A stretch of DNA of 64,000 nt from Pseudorhodobacter wandonensis (GTDB taxonomy: Bacteria; Pseudomonadota; Alphaproteobacteria; Rhodobacterales; Rhodobacteraceae): assembly GCF_001202035.1 (NCBI RefSeq), contig NZ_LGHT01000026.1, forward strand, positions 248,001 through 312,000. Reading direction: 5' to 3'. Made by a program: the position numbers and the translations under genes. Shown here piece after piece: positions 1 to 8,440 of the stretch (positions are counted from its first letter, which is position 1; the number at the start of each line of letters is the position of its first letter). The notes beneath the pieces are model-generated. The model saw only the letters and a program-made list of their open reading frames with translations, did no database searches and had not been told where the DNA came from.

Positions 1-214
1 GCTTGCCACAATCCGCCGCTATACAGGCCGCCGCACCAGACTTGACAGGCCTGATCGCAAAGCCTACCAACCGCACAGGTATTGGGCACCTGCCGCCTGC
101 AGACATATGTCACGGTGAAGCCCAATTTGAATACGACACCCACCCTCGATGCATTTCGCAGGTGGCAACGCAGGCGCCCATCCCACTCGAAATGCCTCAT
201 CTGAGGAGTGAATG
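1..214. other. Left-edge region upstream of the MATE gene
   Basis: No gene is recognised here. A + frame stays open from the window edge to a TGA at 213-215, which overlaps the next gene's start region, so it could be the tail of a truncated upstream gene. Its codon third positions are not clearly GC-rich like those of the neighbours, and I recognise no domain. It may simply be a promoter region. The AGGAG at 204-208 belongs to the downstream gene. Confidence 0.3.
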
Positions 215-1612
215 ATGTCGTCTCAAAACGCATCCGAGAACCGATTTTTAACCGCTGCGCCGGGGCGGCTTCTTGTTGCCAATGCGCTGCCCATGCTATT
301 GCTCATGCTGATGAGCGGGCTTTTAACCGTAACCGACGCCGCGTTTCTGGGGCATTTTGTCGGGGCCGATGCCCTTGCTGCGGTCAGCGTGGTATTTCCG
401 GCCACAATGATTCTGATCGCACTTTCCACCCTTGTTGGTGGTGGTATGTCCAGCCTTTTGGCGCGTCATCTGGGTGCGGGAAACCACCGCGACGCGGCGG
501 CCGTATTCGCGCAGGCACACGGCTTGGCGCTTTTTCTGGCGCTTTTGGTCATGCTGGCCTTTGCAAGCTGCGGACAGTCTGCAATCGACGCTTTGGCCAA
601 CGGCCAAGCGGGCATTGCGCGCATGGCCTATACCTATCTTGCCATTCTGATCTGCGCCGCCCCCGTTCAACTGCTGTTGGGCGTCCATGCCGATGCGTGG
701 CGCAACGAAGGGCGGGCCGGCCTTATGGCCTTGATGTCGGTCGGCGTCACGCTTGCCAATATCGGGCTGAATTACCTGTTGATCCTGCACTTTAATATGG
801 GCGTTGCGGGGTCTGCTTGGGGAACGGCAATCGCTCAGGGTTTGGGTCTGGCATTGCTGATCGGGTTGCGCGCGCGCGGCTTGGGCGCACTGCCGCTTGC
901 AGCCCTGCGAAAGGCACGCTGGGTTGGCGCGTGGCGGGCGATTGTGACGCTCGGCGCCCCTCTCAGCCTCAGCTTCATCGGGATTGCACTGGTCAGCGCA
1001 ACCGTCATCACAACCCTGCGGCTGACCGCCGACACCGGTTATGCCACTGACATGGCCGCTTACGGTATCGTGACGCGGATTTTCAGTTTCACCTTCCTGC
1101 CGCTCATGGCCATTGCTCTGGCAACCCAAAGCATCACCGGCAACAACATCGGCGCAAAGCTCTACCAACGCTCGAACGCTGTGCTGCGGCTCGCGCTTAT
1201 TGTGTCGGTACTCTATTGCGCATTGGTGGAAACGGTTTTGCTGGCCGCAAATGGCTGGATTGGCCGTGGTTTTGTTAGCGATCCGGCTGTGATCCGACAG
1301 GTCGGCACCATCCTGCGGGCAATGGCATCACTGTATCTTTTTGCAGGTCCGGTTCTTGTGCTGGCCCTGTATTTTCAGGCCATTGGCCGGCCCGGACACA
1401 CCGCCGCCCTTACCCTGATAAAGCCCTTTGTGATCAGCCCGATTGCCATCCCCAATTTGGGCATCGTTTACGGCACACAGGCAATCTGGTTTGCCTTTCC
1501 AATCGCAGATGCAATCGTGGTGGTTATCACCCTCTGCATCGTATTCAGGTGCCATAAAATCCGCAAAAACACCAACGACGTAACGCTGTCACATTGGGGG
1601 CAAGCAACATGA
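215..1612 (+). CDS. MATE family multidrug/toxin efflux transporter
   Basis: This is a 465-residue integral membrane protein with about 12 hydrophobic segments arranged as two related halves, the size and pattern of the MATE (MatE/NorM/DinF) family. Such proteins export cationic drugs or metabolites across the inner membrane using Na+ or H+ gradients. Two ATGs lie in tandem at 212 and 215. The AGGAG at 204-208 is correctly spaced for the second, so 215 is chosen. The stop overlaps the ATG of the next gene (ATGA), implying co-translation. The substrate cannot be told from sequence. Family assignment is firm. Confidence 0.85.
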   Translation: MSSQNASENRFLTAAPGRLLVANALPMLLLMLMSGLLTVTDAAFLGHFVGADALAAVSVVFPATMILIALSTLVGGGMSSLLARHLGAGNHRDAAAVFAQAHGLALFLALLVMLAFASCGQSAIDALANGQAGIARMAYTYLAILICAAPVQLLLGVHADAWRNEGRAGLMALMSVGVTLANIGLNYLLILHFNMGVAGSAWGTAIAQGLGLALLIGLRARGLGALPLAALRKARWVGAWRAIVTLGAPLSLSFIGIALVSATVITTLRLTADTGYATDMAAYGIVTRIFSFTFLPLMAIALATQSITGNNIGAKLYQRSNAVLRLALIVSVLYCALVETVLLAANGWIGRGFVSDPAVIRQVGTILRAMASLYLFAGPVLVLALYFQAIGRPGHTAALTLIKPFVISPIAIPNLGIVYGTQAIWFAFPIADAIVVVITLCIVFRCHKIRKNTNDVTLSHWGQAT

Positions 1613-2037
1613 CACTACAATTTGTAAAAGATGCCAAGACACAGGCCAAAGCCTTGCGACACGCACTTGCCGCGCAGGGCAAGGCCATCTCGCATGCGCA
1701 GGCGCTGGAACTCGTCGCCCACCAAAACGGGGCCAAAGACTGGAACACCCTGCAAGCCAGACTGTCTTTGGCCGAGCCTCAGCCCTTCAAGCTGCATGAC
1801 GAGGTTCGTGGCCACTATCTGGGGCAACCCTTTGTCGGGCGGATCGTGGCCATCGCAAAACTTGGTCAAAACACCCAAGTCTCGCTTCAGTTGAACGAAC
1901 CAGTTGATACCGTGCAGTTCGAAAGCTTCTCGAACATGCGCCGGCATATCCGCGGCGTTATCGGCCCCGACGGTCGTTCGCCCAGCAAAACCTCGGACGG
2001 AACGCCGCATCTGGTGATTTCACCGCAAGGCAAATAG
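1609..2037 (+). CDS. Glyoxalase superfamily-type small protein
   Basis: This 142-residue soluble protein has an N-terminal helical part (KDAKTQAKALRHALA, then SHAQALELVAHQNGAKDWN) typical of the small 'glyoxalase superfamily' proteins common in alphaproteobacteria. A beta-rich C-terminal part follows, beginning near residue 60 (LHDEVRGHYLGQPFVGRIVAI). Its biochemical role is unknown. The ATG at 1609 overlaps the MATE stop and has GGGG at 1596-1600 upstream. A longer reading from 1594 would overlap further with no gain. Coupling to an exporter suggests a shared stress or detoxification context, but that is inference. Confidence 0.7.
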   Translation: MTLQFVKDAKTQAKALRHALAAQGKAISHAQALELVAHQNGAKDWNTLQARLSLAEPQPFKLHDEVRGHYLGQPFVGRIVAIAKLGQNTQVSLQLNEPVDTVQFESFSNMRRHIRGVIGPDGRSPSKTSDGTPHLVISPQGK

Positions 2038-2047
2038 CCAAACGCCC

Positions 2048-2078
2048 TGAAGGGCTGCCACCCCACAGCAGCCCTTCA
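2048..2078 (+). terminator. Hairpin after the MATE operon
   Basis: A perfect 11-bp inverted repeat (TGAAGGGCTGC at 2048-2058, GCAGCCCTTCA at 2068-2078) lies 10 bases after the stop at 2037. Only a weak CCCTTT follows, so it is a probable but not textbook intrinsic terminator. Confidence 0.5.
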
Positions 2079-2095
2079 CGCCCTTTGGCCCCAAT

Positions 2096-2109
2096 CTGAT
2101 CTGCATCAA
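2096..2109 (+). promoter_or_regulatory. FnrL/FNR-like box
   Basis: CTGATCTGCATCAA differs at one base from the FNR/FnrL consensus TTGAT-N4-ATCAA. It lies 52 bases before the ATG of the YeeE/YedE gene, and an AT-rich stretch (GTATATAT) follows at 2112. This position would suit anaerobic activation. Confidence 0.45.
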
Positions 2110-2160
2110 GGCGTATATATTCAAATCCTGCCATATGACCCCATCTTGATGGAGCATAGC

Positions 2161-3222
2161 ATGGACCTGATCCCCCTGATTGACCGCATCGGCGAATCCC
2201 CCACCGCTGCGCTTTTTGGCCTGATCACGGGGTTGATTTTCGGCATCGCCGCCCAGCGCAGCAAGTTTTGCCTGCGTGCGGCCACCGTCGAATTTGCCCG
2301 CGGGCAGATGGGGCCACGGGTGGCAGTGTGGTTGCTGACCTTTTCCACCGCGCTGGTCTGGGTGCAGGGCGCACGGCAGTTCGGCCTCTTTAACAGCGAT
2401 GATGCACGGATGATGGCCGTCGCAGGCTCTTGGTCGGGCGCGGTTATCGGCGGGCTGGTCTTTGGCGTGGGCATGGTGCTGGCACGCGGCTGCTCGGGCC
2501 GCCTTCTGGTACTTGCCGCCACGGGCAACCTGCGCTCTATCGTCTCGGGGCTGATCTTTGCCGTCGTCGCGCAAATGTCACTGCATGGCATGCTTGCGCC
2601 TTTGCGCGATTACCTCGCCCGACTTTGGGTCACCCCCAACGGGCGTAACGTCGACCTTTTGGCCATGCTGCACCTGCCAGAAGTCTCGGGCCTCCTGCTT
2701 GGCCTCGCGCTTGCCGCCCTCGCCCTTACCATCTCGTATAAGAACAAAATCTCGGCCCGCACGCTGGTCTTTGCCTCTGGCGTCGGCTTTGCAGTCGCCA
2801 CGGGCTGGGTGCTCACCTATTCCCTCACCCAAGTGGCGTTTGAACCCGTCTCGATCACCTCGGCCACCTTTTCCGGCCCTTCGGCCAATACGCTGATGTT
2901 CTTCCTTACCCCCAATCCGGTGCTGGAATTTGACATCGGCCTTGTTCCCGGCGTGGTGATCGGGGCCTTCGCCGCCTCGCTCTGGGGGCGTGAGTTCAGA
3001 TTCGAAGGCTTCGACAACGCCGGTAACATGCGCCGCGCCATGATTGGCGCCGTACTGATGGGCTTTGGCGCAATGCTGGCGGGGGGCTGTGCCATCGGCG
3101 CAGGCGTCACCGGCGGGTCAATCTTTGCAGGCACGGCTTGGCTCGCGCTCTTTTGCATGTGGATCGGCGCAATGCTAACCGATTTCATTGTCGACCAGGC
3201 CGGCCAACGCGCGCCGGCTTGA
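2161..3222 (+). CDS. YeeE/YedE family thiosulfate/sulfur transport protein
   Basis: This 353-residue multi-pass membrane protein has the three signature cysteine motifs of YeeE/YedE (TsuA-type) channels: KFCLRA (Cys37), ARGCSGR (Cys111) and GGCAIGAG (Cys310). In characterised TsuA proteins these cysteines line the path for thiosulfate uptake across the inner membrane. The ATG at 2161 is chosen because GGAG at 2151-2154 is ideally spaced; TTG 2146 and ATG 2149 are possible longer starts. A candidate FnrL box lies upstream. No TusA/SirA-like partner is adjacent, so substrate specificity is inferred from the family only. Confidence 0.8.
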   Translation: MDLIPLIDRIGESPTAALFGLITGLIFGIAAQRSKFCLRAATVEFARGQMGPRVAVWLLTFSTALVWVQGARQFGLFNSDDARMMAVAGSWSGAVIGGLVFGVGMVLARGCSGRLLVLAATGNLRSIVSGLIFAVVAQMSLHGMLAPLRDYLARLWVTPNGRNVDLLAMLHLPEVSGLLLGLALAALALTISYKNKISARTLVFASGVGFAVATGWVLTYSLTQVAFEPVSITSATFSGPSANTLMFFLTPNPVLEFDIGLVPGVVIGAFAASLWGREFRFEGFDNAGNMRRAMIGAVLMGFGAMLAGGCAIGAGVTGGSIFAGTAWLALFCMWIGAMLTDFIVDQAGQRAPA

Positions 3223-3276
3223 CGCCCCCCTTAATCCCACCGCATGCTGCCCATAACCAAAAAAGGGGGACAGGGC

Positions 3277-4533
3277 ATGAAAGTTATCGTTATGGGCGCG
3301 GGCGTTATCGGGGTCACCACCGCCTATTACCTCGCCAAACAAGGCGCCGACGTCGTCGTGCTCGACCGCCAGCTTGGCCCCGGCCTTGAAACCTCTTACG
3401 CCAACGCGGGCGAACTTTCCTACGGCATGACCTCACCTTGGGCCGCCCCCGGCATCCCGATGAAAGCCGTCAAATGGCTGTTCATGAAACGCCGCCCTCT
3501 GTTCATCTGGCCGCTTATCAGCCCGACCATGTGGAAATGGGGCTATGACATGATCCGCAACTGTAATGAGGAAAGCTACCGCACCAACAAAGGCCGCATG
3601 GTGCGCATTTCCAACTATTCCCGCGATGTCATGCCCGACCTGATCGCAGAAACCGGCATCGAATACGATGGCCGCGCCCAAGGCACCCTGCAACTGTTTC
3701 GCACCGCCAAACAGATGAAAGGCTCCAAAGCCGACCAAGAGATTCTGGCCGAATATGACAGCCCTTACGAGGTGCTGGGCCGCGACGCCTGCATCGCCGT
3801 CGAACCCGCGCTGGCCGAGGTTCGCAACAAATTTGTCGGCGGTCTGCGCCTTACAGCCGACCGCACCGGCGATTGCCGTATCTTTACCACCAAACTGGCC
3901 GAGAAATGCGCCGAGATGGGCGTCGAATTCCAATACGGCCAATCCATCCGCGAAATCGTCGTCGAAAATGGCCGCGTCGCGGGTATTGAAACCGAAATCG
4001 CGGGGCGCATTACAGGTGACGCCTATGTCTGCGCCCTCGGCAGCTTTGGTCCCCGCGTCCTTAACCCCATCGGCATCCGCCTGCCGGTTTATCCGGTCAA
4101 GGGCTACTCGGTCACGCTGCCTGTCACCGATGATGCCTTTGCCCCGCAATCGACCATCATGGACGAAACCCATAAAGTCGCGATTACCCGCCTTGGCGAC
4201 CGTATCCGCGTGGCCGGCACTGCCGAAATCGCCGGCTATTCCAACCGCCTTGGCCCCCATGCCACCGACACGGTGCGCCATGTCATCAGCGACCTGTTCC
4301 CCAAAGGCGGCGACCTGTCAAAGGCCGAGGGCTGGACCGGCCTGCGCCCCATGACCCCCGACGGCACCCCCGTTCTGGGCGGCTCTCGCTATCCCAACCT
4401 GTTCCTGAACACCGGTCACGGCACATTGGGCTGGACAATGGCCTGCGGATCAGGCCGCGCAGTCGCCGATGTGGTACTGGGCAAGACGCCGGAAATATCC
4501 TTCGATGGGCTAACCGCAGAGCGGTATGCGTAA
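3277..4533 (+). CDS. dadA: D-amino acid dehydrogenase, small subunit type
   Basis: This 418-residue flavoprotein of the DAO family is close in length to E. coli DadA. The N-terminal Rossmann motif GAGVIGVTTAYYLA (residues 7-20) binds FAD. The C-terminal GWTGLRPMTPDGTPVLGG and GHGTLGWTMACGSG are typical of DadA. The enzyme oxidatively deaminates D-amino acids to 2-oxo acids and passes electrons to the quinone pool at the inner membrane face. ATG 3277 is chosen because GGGGGA lies just upstream and the FAD motif begins a few residues later. No alr/dadX racemase gene is adjacent. Confidence 0.85.
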   Translation: MKVIVMGAGVIGVTTAYYLAKQGADVVVLDRQLGPGLETSYANAGELSYGMTSPWAAPGIPMKAVKWLFMKRRPLFIWPLISPTMWKWGYDMIRNCNEESYRTNKGRMVRISNYSRDVMPDLIAETGIEYDGRAQGTLQLFRTAKQMKGSKADQEILAEYDSPYEVLGRDACIAVEPALAEVRNKFVGGLRLTADRTGDCRIFTTKLAEKCAEMGVEFQYGQSIREIVVENGRVAGIETEIAGRITGDAYVCALGSFGPRVLNPIGIRLPVYPVKGYSVTLPVTDDAFAPQSTIMDETHKVAITRLGDRIRVAGTAEIAGYSNRLGPHATDTVRHVISDLFPKGGDLSKAEGWTGLRPMTPDGTPVLGGSRYPNLFLNTGHGTLGWTMACGSGRAVADVVLGKTPEISFDGLTAERYA

Positions 4534-4608
4534 AGGGGGGCTTTGCCCAATCGTCTTGGCGCATGTATAAGGTGCATTCGTCCGGCTTTCAAAGATTGGG
4601 GAATACGC

Positions 4609-5214
4609 ATGGCGCTTAGGATAACGGCTGTTCTTGCCGCAATGACCGTTCTGGCCGCCACGCAGGCAACAGCCGCGGCCTGCGATTACACCATATCAAA
4701 GCTGGCCGGAAAAACTCTGGCCGCTGTAAAAGGCACCAATGCAGGCGCCGCCTTGCAATCGGCGGGGTATTACACTTTGGCGCATGCGGGGTCTGGTCTC
4801 ACATTTCTGGGCACCACCTCTGCCGGGGCATCATTGGCAGGCAGTGCCAGCGGCCTTTTGGGTACAGTCAGCACTATCGTCATGGCCCCCGCGACCCTTG
4901 TGATCGGCGGCATCGCCGTCGTCGGCGTCGGCTCGTTTGAGGGCTACTGCTACTTGCAGGTCAAACGCATCACCGACCCGTATGAGGTTCGCAAAATCAT
5001 AGAAAGCATTGCCGAGCATGATGACGCCGTGTCCATTGTCGCAACGGATGATGGTGACGCAATGGCGTTAATGGTCGGGGATAAAACCAAAACCTATCTT
5101 TTGCGCAAACTCTATATCGCTGATGGAAATCTGAAATTCCGCAATCTGGGCCTCAACACAAACCTGGGCCCCGTCGCCTTCACATCCAAAGAACTGCCCG
5201 AGGCAACAAAGTAG
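4609..5214 (+). CDS. Secreted or membrane-associated hypothetical protein
   Basis: This 201-residue protein of unknown function starts with a clear Sec signal peptide (MALRITAVLAAMTVLAATQA, cleavage near TAA-AC). A glycine/alanine/serine-rich hydrophobic stretch at about residues 75-125 could form one or two membrane hairpins. A more polar C-terminal half with alternating hydrophobics follows (about 140-195). ATG 4609 follows GGGGAATACGC. No catalytic motif is visible. It stands alone between dadA and the 3' end of priA. Confidence 0.6.
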   Translation: MALRITAVLAAMTVLAATQATAAACDYTISKLAGKTLAAVKGTNAGAALQSAGYYTLAHAGSGLTFLGTTSAGASLAGSASGLLGTVSTIVMAPATLVIGGIAVVGVGSFEGYCYLQVKRITDPYEVRKIIESIAEHDDAVSIVATDDGDAMALMVGDKTKTYLLRKLYIADGNLKFRNLGLNTNLGPVAFTSKELPEATK

Positions 5215-5232
5215 GGTGCGCTTTAGCGCACC
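5215..5232 (+). terminator. Hairpin after the secreted-protein gene
   Basis: GGTGCGC-TTTA-GCGCACC forms a perfect 7-bp stem with a 4-base loop immediately after the TAG stop. No T-run follows, so it may act as a 3' stabilising hairpin or weak terminator. Confidence 0.45.
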
Positions 5233-5249
5233 GCCCGCCCGCGTCCACA

Positions 5250-5265
5250 TTAAAATTCAGTTAAC
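5250..5265 (+). promoter_or_regulatory. CtrA-box-like sequence in a convergent gap
   Basis: TTAA-AATTCAG-TTAAC matches the full CtrA consensus TTAA-N7-TTAAC. It sits between two converging genes, so there is no obvious downstream target. Chance occurrence in this AT-rich gap is possible. Confidence 0.3.
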
Positions 5266-5328
5266 AAAAACAACTTTACCGTTGCAAATCAAACCGTTAA
5301 AAACATGTCCGCGCGCGGTCATTTGCCA

Positions 5329-7533
5329 TTACAAAAAGCTCTGCGGGTCAATATCGACGGCCAGCCTCACATTATTCGGCAATCTCACCTGCGAAATCCA
5401 ATCCGAAATCGCTGCCTGAATCGCCGCCCCTTTGTCGGCTTTTACCAGCAATCTTACCCGATGCCGCCCCCTCACGCGGGCAATCGGGGCCGGGGCCGGC
5501 CCGAAAACCTGCGCCCCGATCCGCCGCAACGGGCCATCCTTGCGGGCCAATTCCGCGCCCACATCAAACACCGGCCCCACCTCTGGCCCCGAAAGAATTA
5601 TCCCCGCCATCCGGCCATAGGGCGGCACACCTGCCTGCCTGCGCTCGCCTGCCTCGGCCTCCCAAAACGCTTCCTCATCCCCGCCCAGAATCGCGCGGAT
5701 AACGGGGTGTTCGGGCTGAAAGGTCTGCATCATCGCGACGCCCGGCTTATCGGCACGCCCCGCCCGCCCCGCCACCTGCCGCATCAATTGAAACGTCCTC
5801 TCGGCCGCCCGCAAATCCGACCCCGTCAGCCCCAGATCGGCATCAATCACGCCCACCAGCGTCAGCAGCGGAAAGTTATGCCCCTTGGCCACGATTTGCG
5901 TGCCGATGATAATATCCGCCGCCCCTGCCGCAATGGCCTCGATCTGCTCTTTCAGCGCGCGGGCCGAGCCGAACAAATCCGACGACAGCACCGCCACGCG
6001 GGCCTCGGGGAACAACGCCACCACCTCCTCGGCCAGCCGTTCCACACCCGGCCCGACGGGGGCCATTTTGCCCGCCACGCCACAGCTTGGGCAAACCTCG
6101 GGCATCGGTTTCGTCGCCCCGCATTGATGGCACATCAGCCGGTTCAAAAACCGGTGCTCGACCATCCGCGCGTCACATTCATCACAGCCAACCTGCTCTC
6201 CACAGGCCCGGCACAGCGTTACCGGCGCATAGCCCCGCCGGTTCAGGAAGATCAACGATTGCTCACCCGCTGCCACCCGCGCCTTCACGGCCTTTTCCAG
6301 CGTGGGCGATATCCAGCGATTGCTGGGCAGTTTCTCGGCCCGCATGTCGATCGCCCGCATATCCGGCATCTCCGCCACACCAAAGCGCGCGCCCAAATCC
6401 AGCCGCCCGTATTTCCCCGAGGCCGCGTTTACCCAGCTTTCCAGCGATGGCGTGGCCGAGGCCAGCACGATCGCCGAACCGCAAATCGCCGCCCGCAGCA
6501 CTGCCATATCGCGGGCGTTATACAGCACGCCTTCTTCTTGCTTGTAGGAGGTGTCGTGTTCCTCATCGACAACGATCAGACCCAAATCCTGAAACGGCAG
6601 GAACAGCGCCGAGCGTGCGCCCGCCACAAATTGCGCGCCGCCATTCGCCGCCATCCGCCATAAACGGCGGCGCTCGGTCATCGTCACGCCCGAGTGCCAC
6701 TCGGCCGGCCGCGCTCCAAAACGGGTTTCCACGCGGTTGATGAATTCCGAGGTAAGCGCGATTTCGGGCAGCAATACCAACGCCTGCCGCCCTTGGCGCA
6801 GACATTCGGCCACGGCCTCAAGGTAGACCTCTGTCTTGCCCGAGCCGGTCACGCCTTTCAGCAATGTCGCCGAATAGCCACCCATCGCCACGCTTGCGAC
6901 CAAAGCATCACCCGCCGCAATCTGATCGCCGGCCAACCGCACCACCATCGCATCGGGGTCCAGCCTTGGGTAGGGCAGATCACGCGGCGCATCCTCTTCC
7001 AGCACCACACCCGATTTGACCAAACCTTTGATAACCGAGGGTGTCACGCCCGCCTGCGCCGCCAGTTCCGACAGGGTGAACGACAGGCCGCCATAATAGC
7101 GCAGCACCTCTAGCACCTTGGCGCGGGCATCGGTGGAACGGGCAGGTTCGCCCGCGCCCAGCCGGTACACGCGGCGGGTAGAGGGCGGGCTATCCAGCCC
7201 AGGTGCACGGGTGGCAAGGCGCAGCATCGCTTGCAGGGGGGTCAGCGTATAATCGGCAGCGCGGGCCAGAAAACTGCGCATTTCATCGCGCATCGGTGGC
7301 ACATCCAGCACGCGGTAGGCTGCACGCAGCTTGGCAGGGTCAACGCCGCCAACACCCGCACCCCATACCACGCCCAAAATCTTACGCGGGCCCAAAGGCA
7401 ATTCCAGAAAATCGCCCAAACCACAGCCGCCCTCGGGCGCTTTGTAATCCAACAGCGGGCCGAGACTGCGGCCAAAGCTTTCGGTTACGGCCACGCCGAT
7501 CACTTCTCCTGCTTGCCAAAATGCCTTGGTCAC
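5329..7533 (-). CDS. priA: Primosomal protein N' (replication restart helicase PriA)
   Basis: This 734-residue 3'-5' superfamily 2 helicase reloads the replicative helicase at stalled forks. An N-terminal 3'-DNA-binding domain is followed by Walker A GVTGSGKTEVY, the VVDEEHD DExH box and a Zn-binding insert of eight cysteines (CRACGEQVGCDEC...CHQC...CPSC). The GRAGRADKPG motif VI lies near residues 590-600. Length is normal for the family. ATG 7533 begins MTKAFWQ. It is divergent from the transaldolase gene with an 83-bp gap. A long open frame antisense to it is a composition shadow. Confidence 0.95.
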   Translation of the reverse strand: MTKAFWQAGEVIGVAVTESFGRSLGPLLDYKAPEGGCGLGDFLELPLGPRKILGVVWGAGVGGVDPAKLRAAYRVLDVPPMRDEMRSFLARAADYTLTPLQAMLRLATRAPGLDSPPSTRRVYRLGAGEPARSTDARAKVLEVLRYYGGLSFTLSELAAQAGVTPSVIKGLVKSGVVLEEDAPRDLPYPRLDPDAMVVRLAGDQIAAGDALVASVAMGGYSATLLKGVTGSGKTEVYLEAVAECLRQGRQALVLLPEIALTSEFINRVETRFGARPAEWHSGVTMTERRRLWRMAANGGAQFVAGARSALFLPFQDLGLIVVDEEHDTSYKQEEGVLYNARDMAVLRAAICGSAIVLASATPSLESWVNAASGKYGRLDLGARFGVAEMPDMRAIDMRAEKLPSNRWISPTLEKAVKARVAAGEQSLIFLNRRGYAPVTLCRACGEQVGCDECDARMVEHRFLNRLMCHQCGATKPMPEVCPSCGVAGKMAPVGPGVERLAEEVVALFPEARVAVLSSDLFGSARALKEQIEAIAAGAADIIIGTQIVAKGHNFPLLTLVGVIDADLGLTGSDLRAAERTFQLMRQVAGRAGRADKPGVAMMQTFQPEHPVIRAILGGDEEAFWEAEAGERRQAGVPPYGRMAGIILSGPEVGPVFDVGAELARKDGPLRRIGAQVFGPAPAPIARVRGRHRVRLLVKADKGAAIQAAISDWISQVRLPNNVRLAVDIDPQSFL

Positions 7534-7616
7534 CCAGAAACCCTTCTCTTTCGCTGGCCTTTAACTTGCGCTAATACACCGACAGACACCGCAACAACAC
7601 CCAAAGGACCCGTGCC

Positions 7617-8270
7617 ATGAAATTCTTTGTTGATACCGCCGATGTGGATGCAATCCGCGAATTGAACGACCTTGGCATGGTTGACGGGGTTACAACAAAC
7701 CCTTCGCTGATTTTGAAATCGGGCCGTGACATTCTGGAAGTGACCAAAGAAATCTGTGACATCGTTTCCGGCCCTGTTTCGGCCGAAGTGGTGGCCCTGA
7801 CCGCAGATGAAATGATCGCCGAAGGCCGCAAACTGGCGAAAATCGCGCCAAACATCGCGGTGAAAGTGCCGCTGACCTGGGACGGTTTGAAAACCTGCAA
7901 AGTGCTGTCGGGCGAAGGCCATATGGTTAACGTGACCCTGTGCTTTTCGGCCAACCAAGCGCTGCTGGCTGCCAAAGCCGGCGCCACATTCATCAGCCCG
8001 TTCATCGGCCGCATGGATGACATCAACCTTGATGGCCTTGACCTGATCGCCGACATCCGCACGATCTATGACAACTACGGCTTTGAAACCCAGATCCTTG
8101 CGGCATCCATCCGCACGGCCAACCATGTGGCGCAATGCGCGCTGATCGGTGCAGACGTAATGACCGCACCGCCAAGCGTTATCAAAGGCTTGGCAGGCCA
8201 TGTACTGACCGACAAAGGTCTTGACCAGTTCATGAAAGACTGGGCGAAAACCGGTCAGAAAATCCTTTAA
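7617..8270 (+). CDS. Transaldolase / fructose-6-phosphate aldolase-like (TalC/FSA subfamily)
   Basis: This 217-residue TIM-barrel enzyme of the short transaldolase family has FVDTADVD at the N-terminus, GVTTNPSL, and the Schiff-base lysine in [10 protein letters not shown]. The bacterial short forms act as transaldolases in the non-oxidative pentose phosphate pathway or as fructose-6-phosphate aldolases. Sequence alone does not separate these activities; annotated alphaproteobacterial members are usually called transaldolase. AAGGA lies 8 bases before the ATG. A strong terminator follows, so it is probably monocistronic. Confidence 0.88.
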   Translation: MKFFVDTADVDAIRELNDLGMVDGVTTNPSLILKSGRDILEVTKEICDIVSGPVSAEVVALTADEMIAEGRKLAKIAPNIAVKVPLTWDGLKTCKVLSGEGHMVNVTLCFSANQALLAAKAGATFISPFIGRMDDINLDGLDLIADIRTIYDNYGFETQILAASIRTANHVAQCALIGADVMTAPPSVIKGLAGHVLTDKGLDQFMKDWAKTGQKIL

Positions 8271-8290
8271 TTTAATGTGAAACACTGTCT

Positions 8291-8318
8291 TGGGCCGGGG
8301 ATTGGTTTCCCCGGCCCA
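8291..8318 (+). terminator. Intrinsic terminator after transaldolase
   Basis: An 11-bp GC-rich perfect stem (TGGGCCGGGGA at 8291-8301, TCCCCGGCCCA at 8308-8318) with a 6-base loop is followed by TTGCGTTT. It lies 20 bases after the stop. Confidence 0.75.
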
Positions 8319-8344
8319 TTGCGTTTCATGGCAGATTTGCCCCT

Positions 8345-8440
8345 ATGACCACAGGAAATGCCGCCTTTGCCAAGAAACTTGAGGAATTAGCGCCCGAGCC
8401 CTGCTATACACTGCCCCAAAAGAACAAGGCAGTTACATGA
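8345..8440 (+). CDS. Possible 31-residue leader ORF before the DUF484 gene
   Basis: ATG 8345 opens a short frame beginning MTTGNAAFAKKLEELAPEP. Its TGA (8438-8440) overlaps the ATG of the DUF484 gene (ATGA). There is no strong Shine-Dalgarno before it. The overlap could mean translational coupling or could be chance. No known peptide is recognised. An alternative is that this stretch is only the promoter of the downstream operon (TATACA at 8405). Confidence 0.25.
   Translation: MTTGNAAFAKKLEELAPEPCYTLPQKNKAVT

Noticed and set aside
5305-6663. Long + strand open frame across priA (452 codons)
   Set aside because: It is antisense to the well-supported priA and shows no domain; GC-rich codon bias creates such frames.
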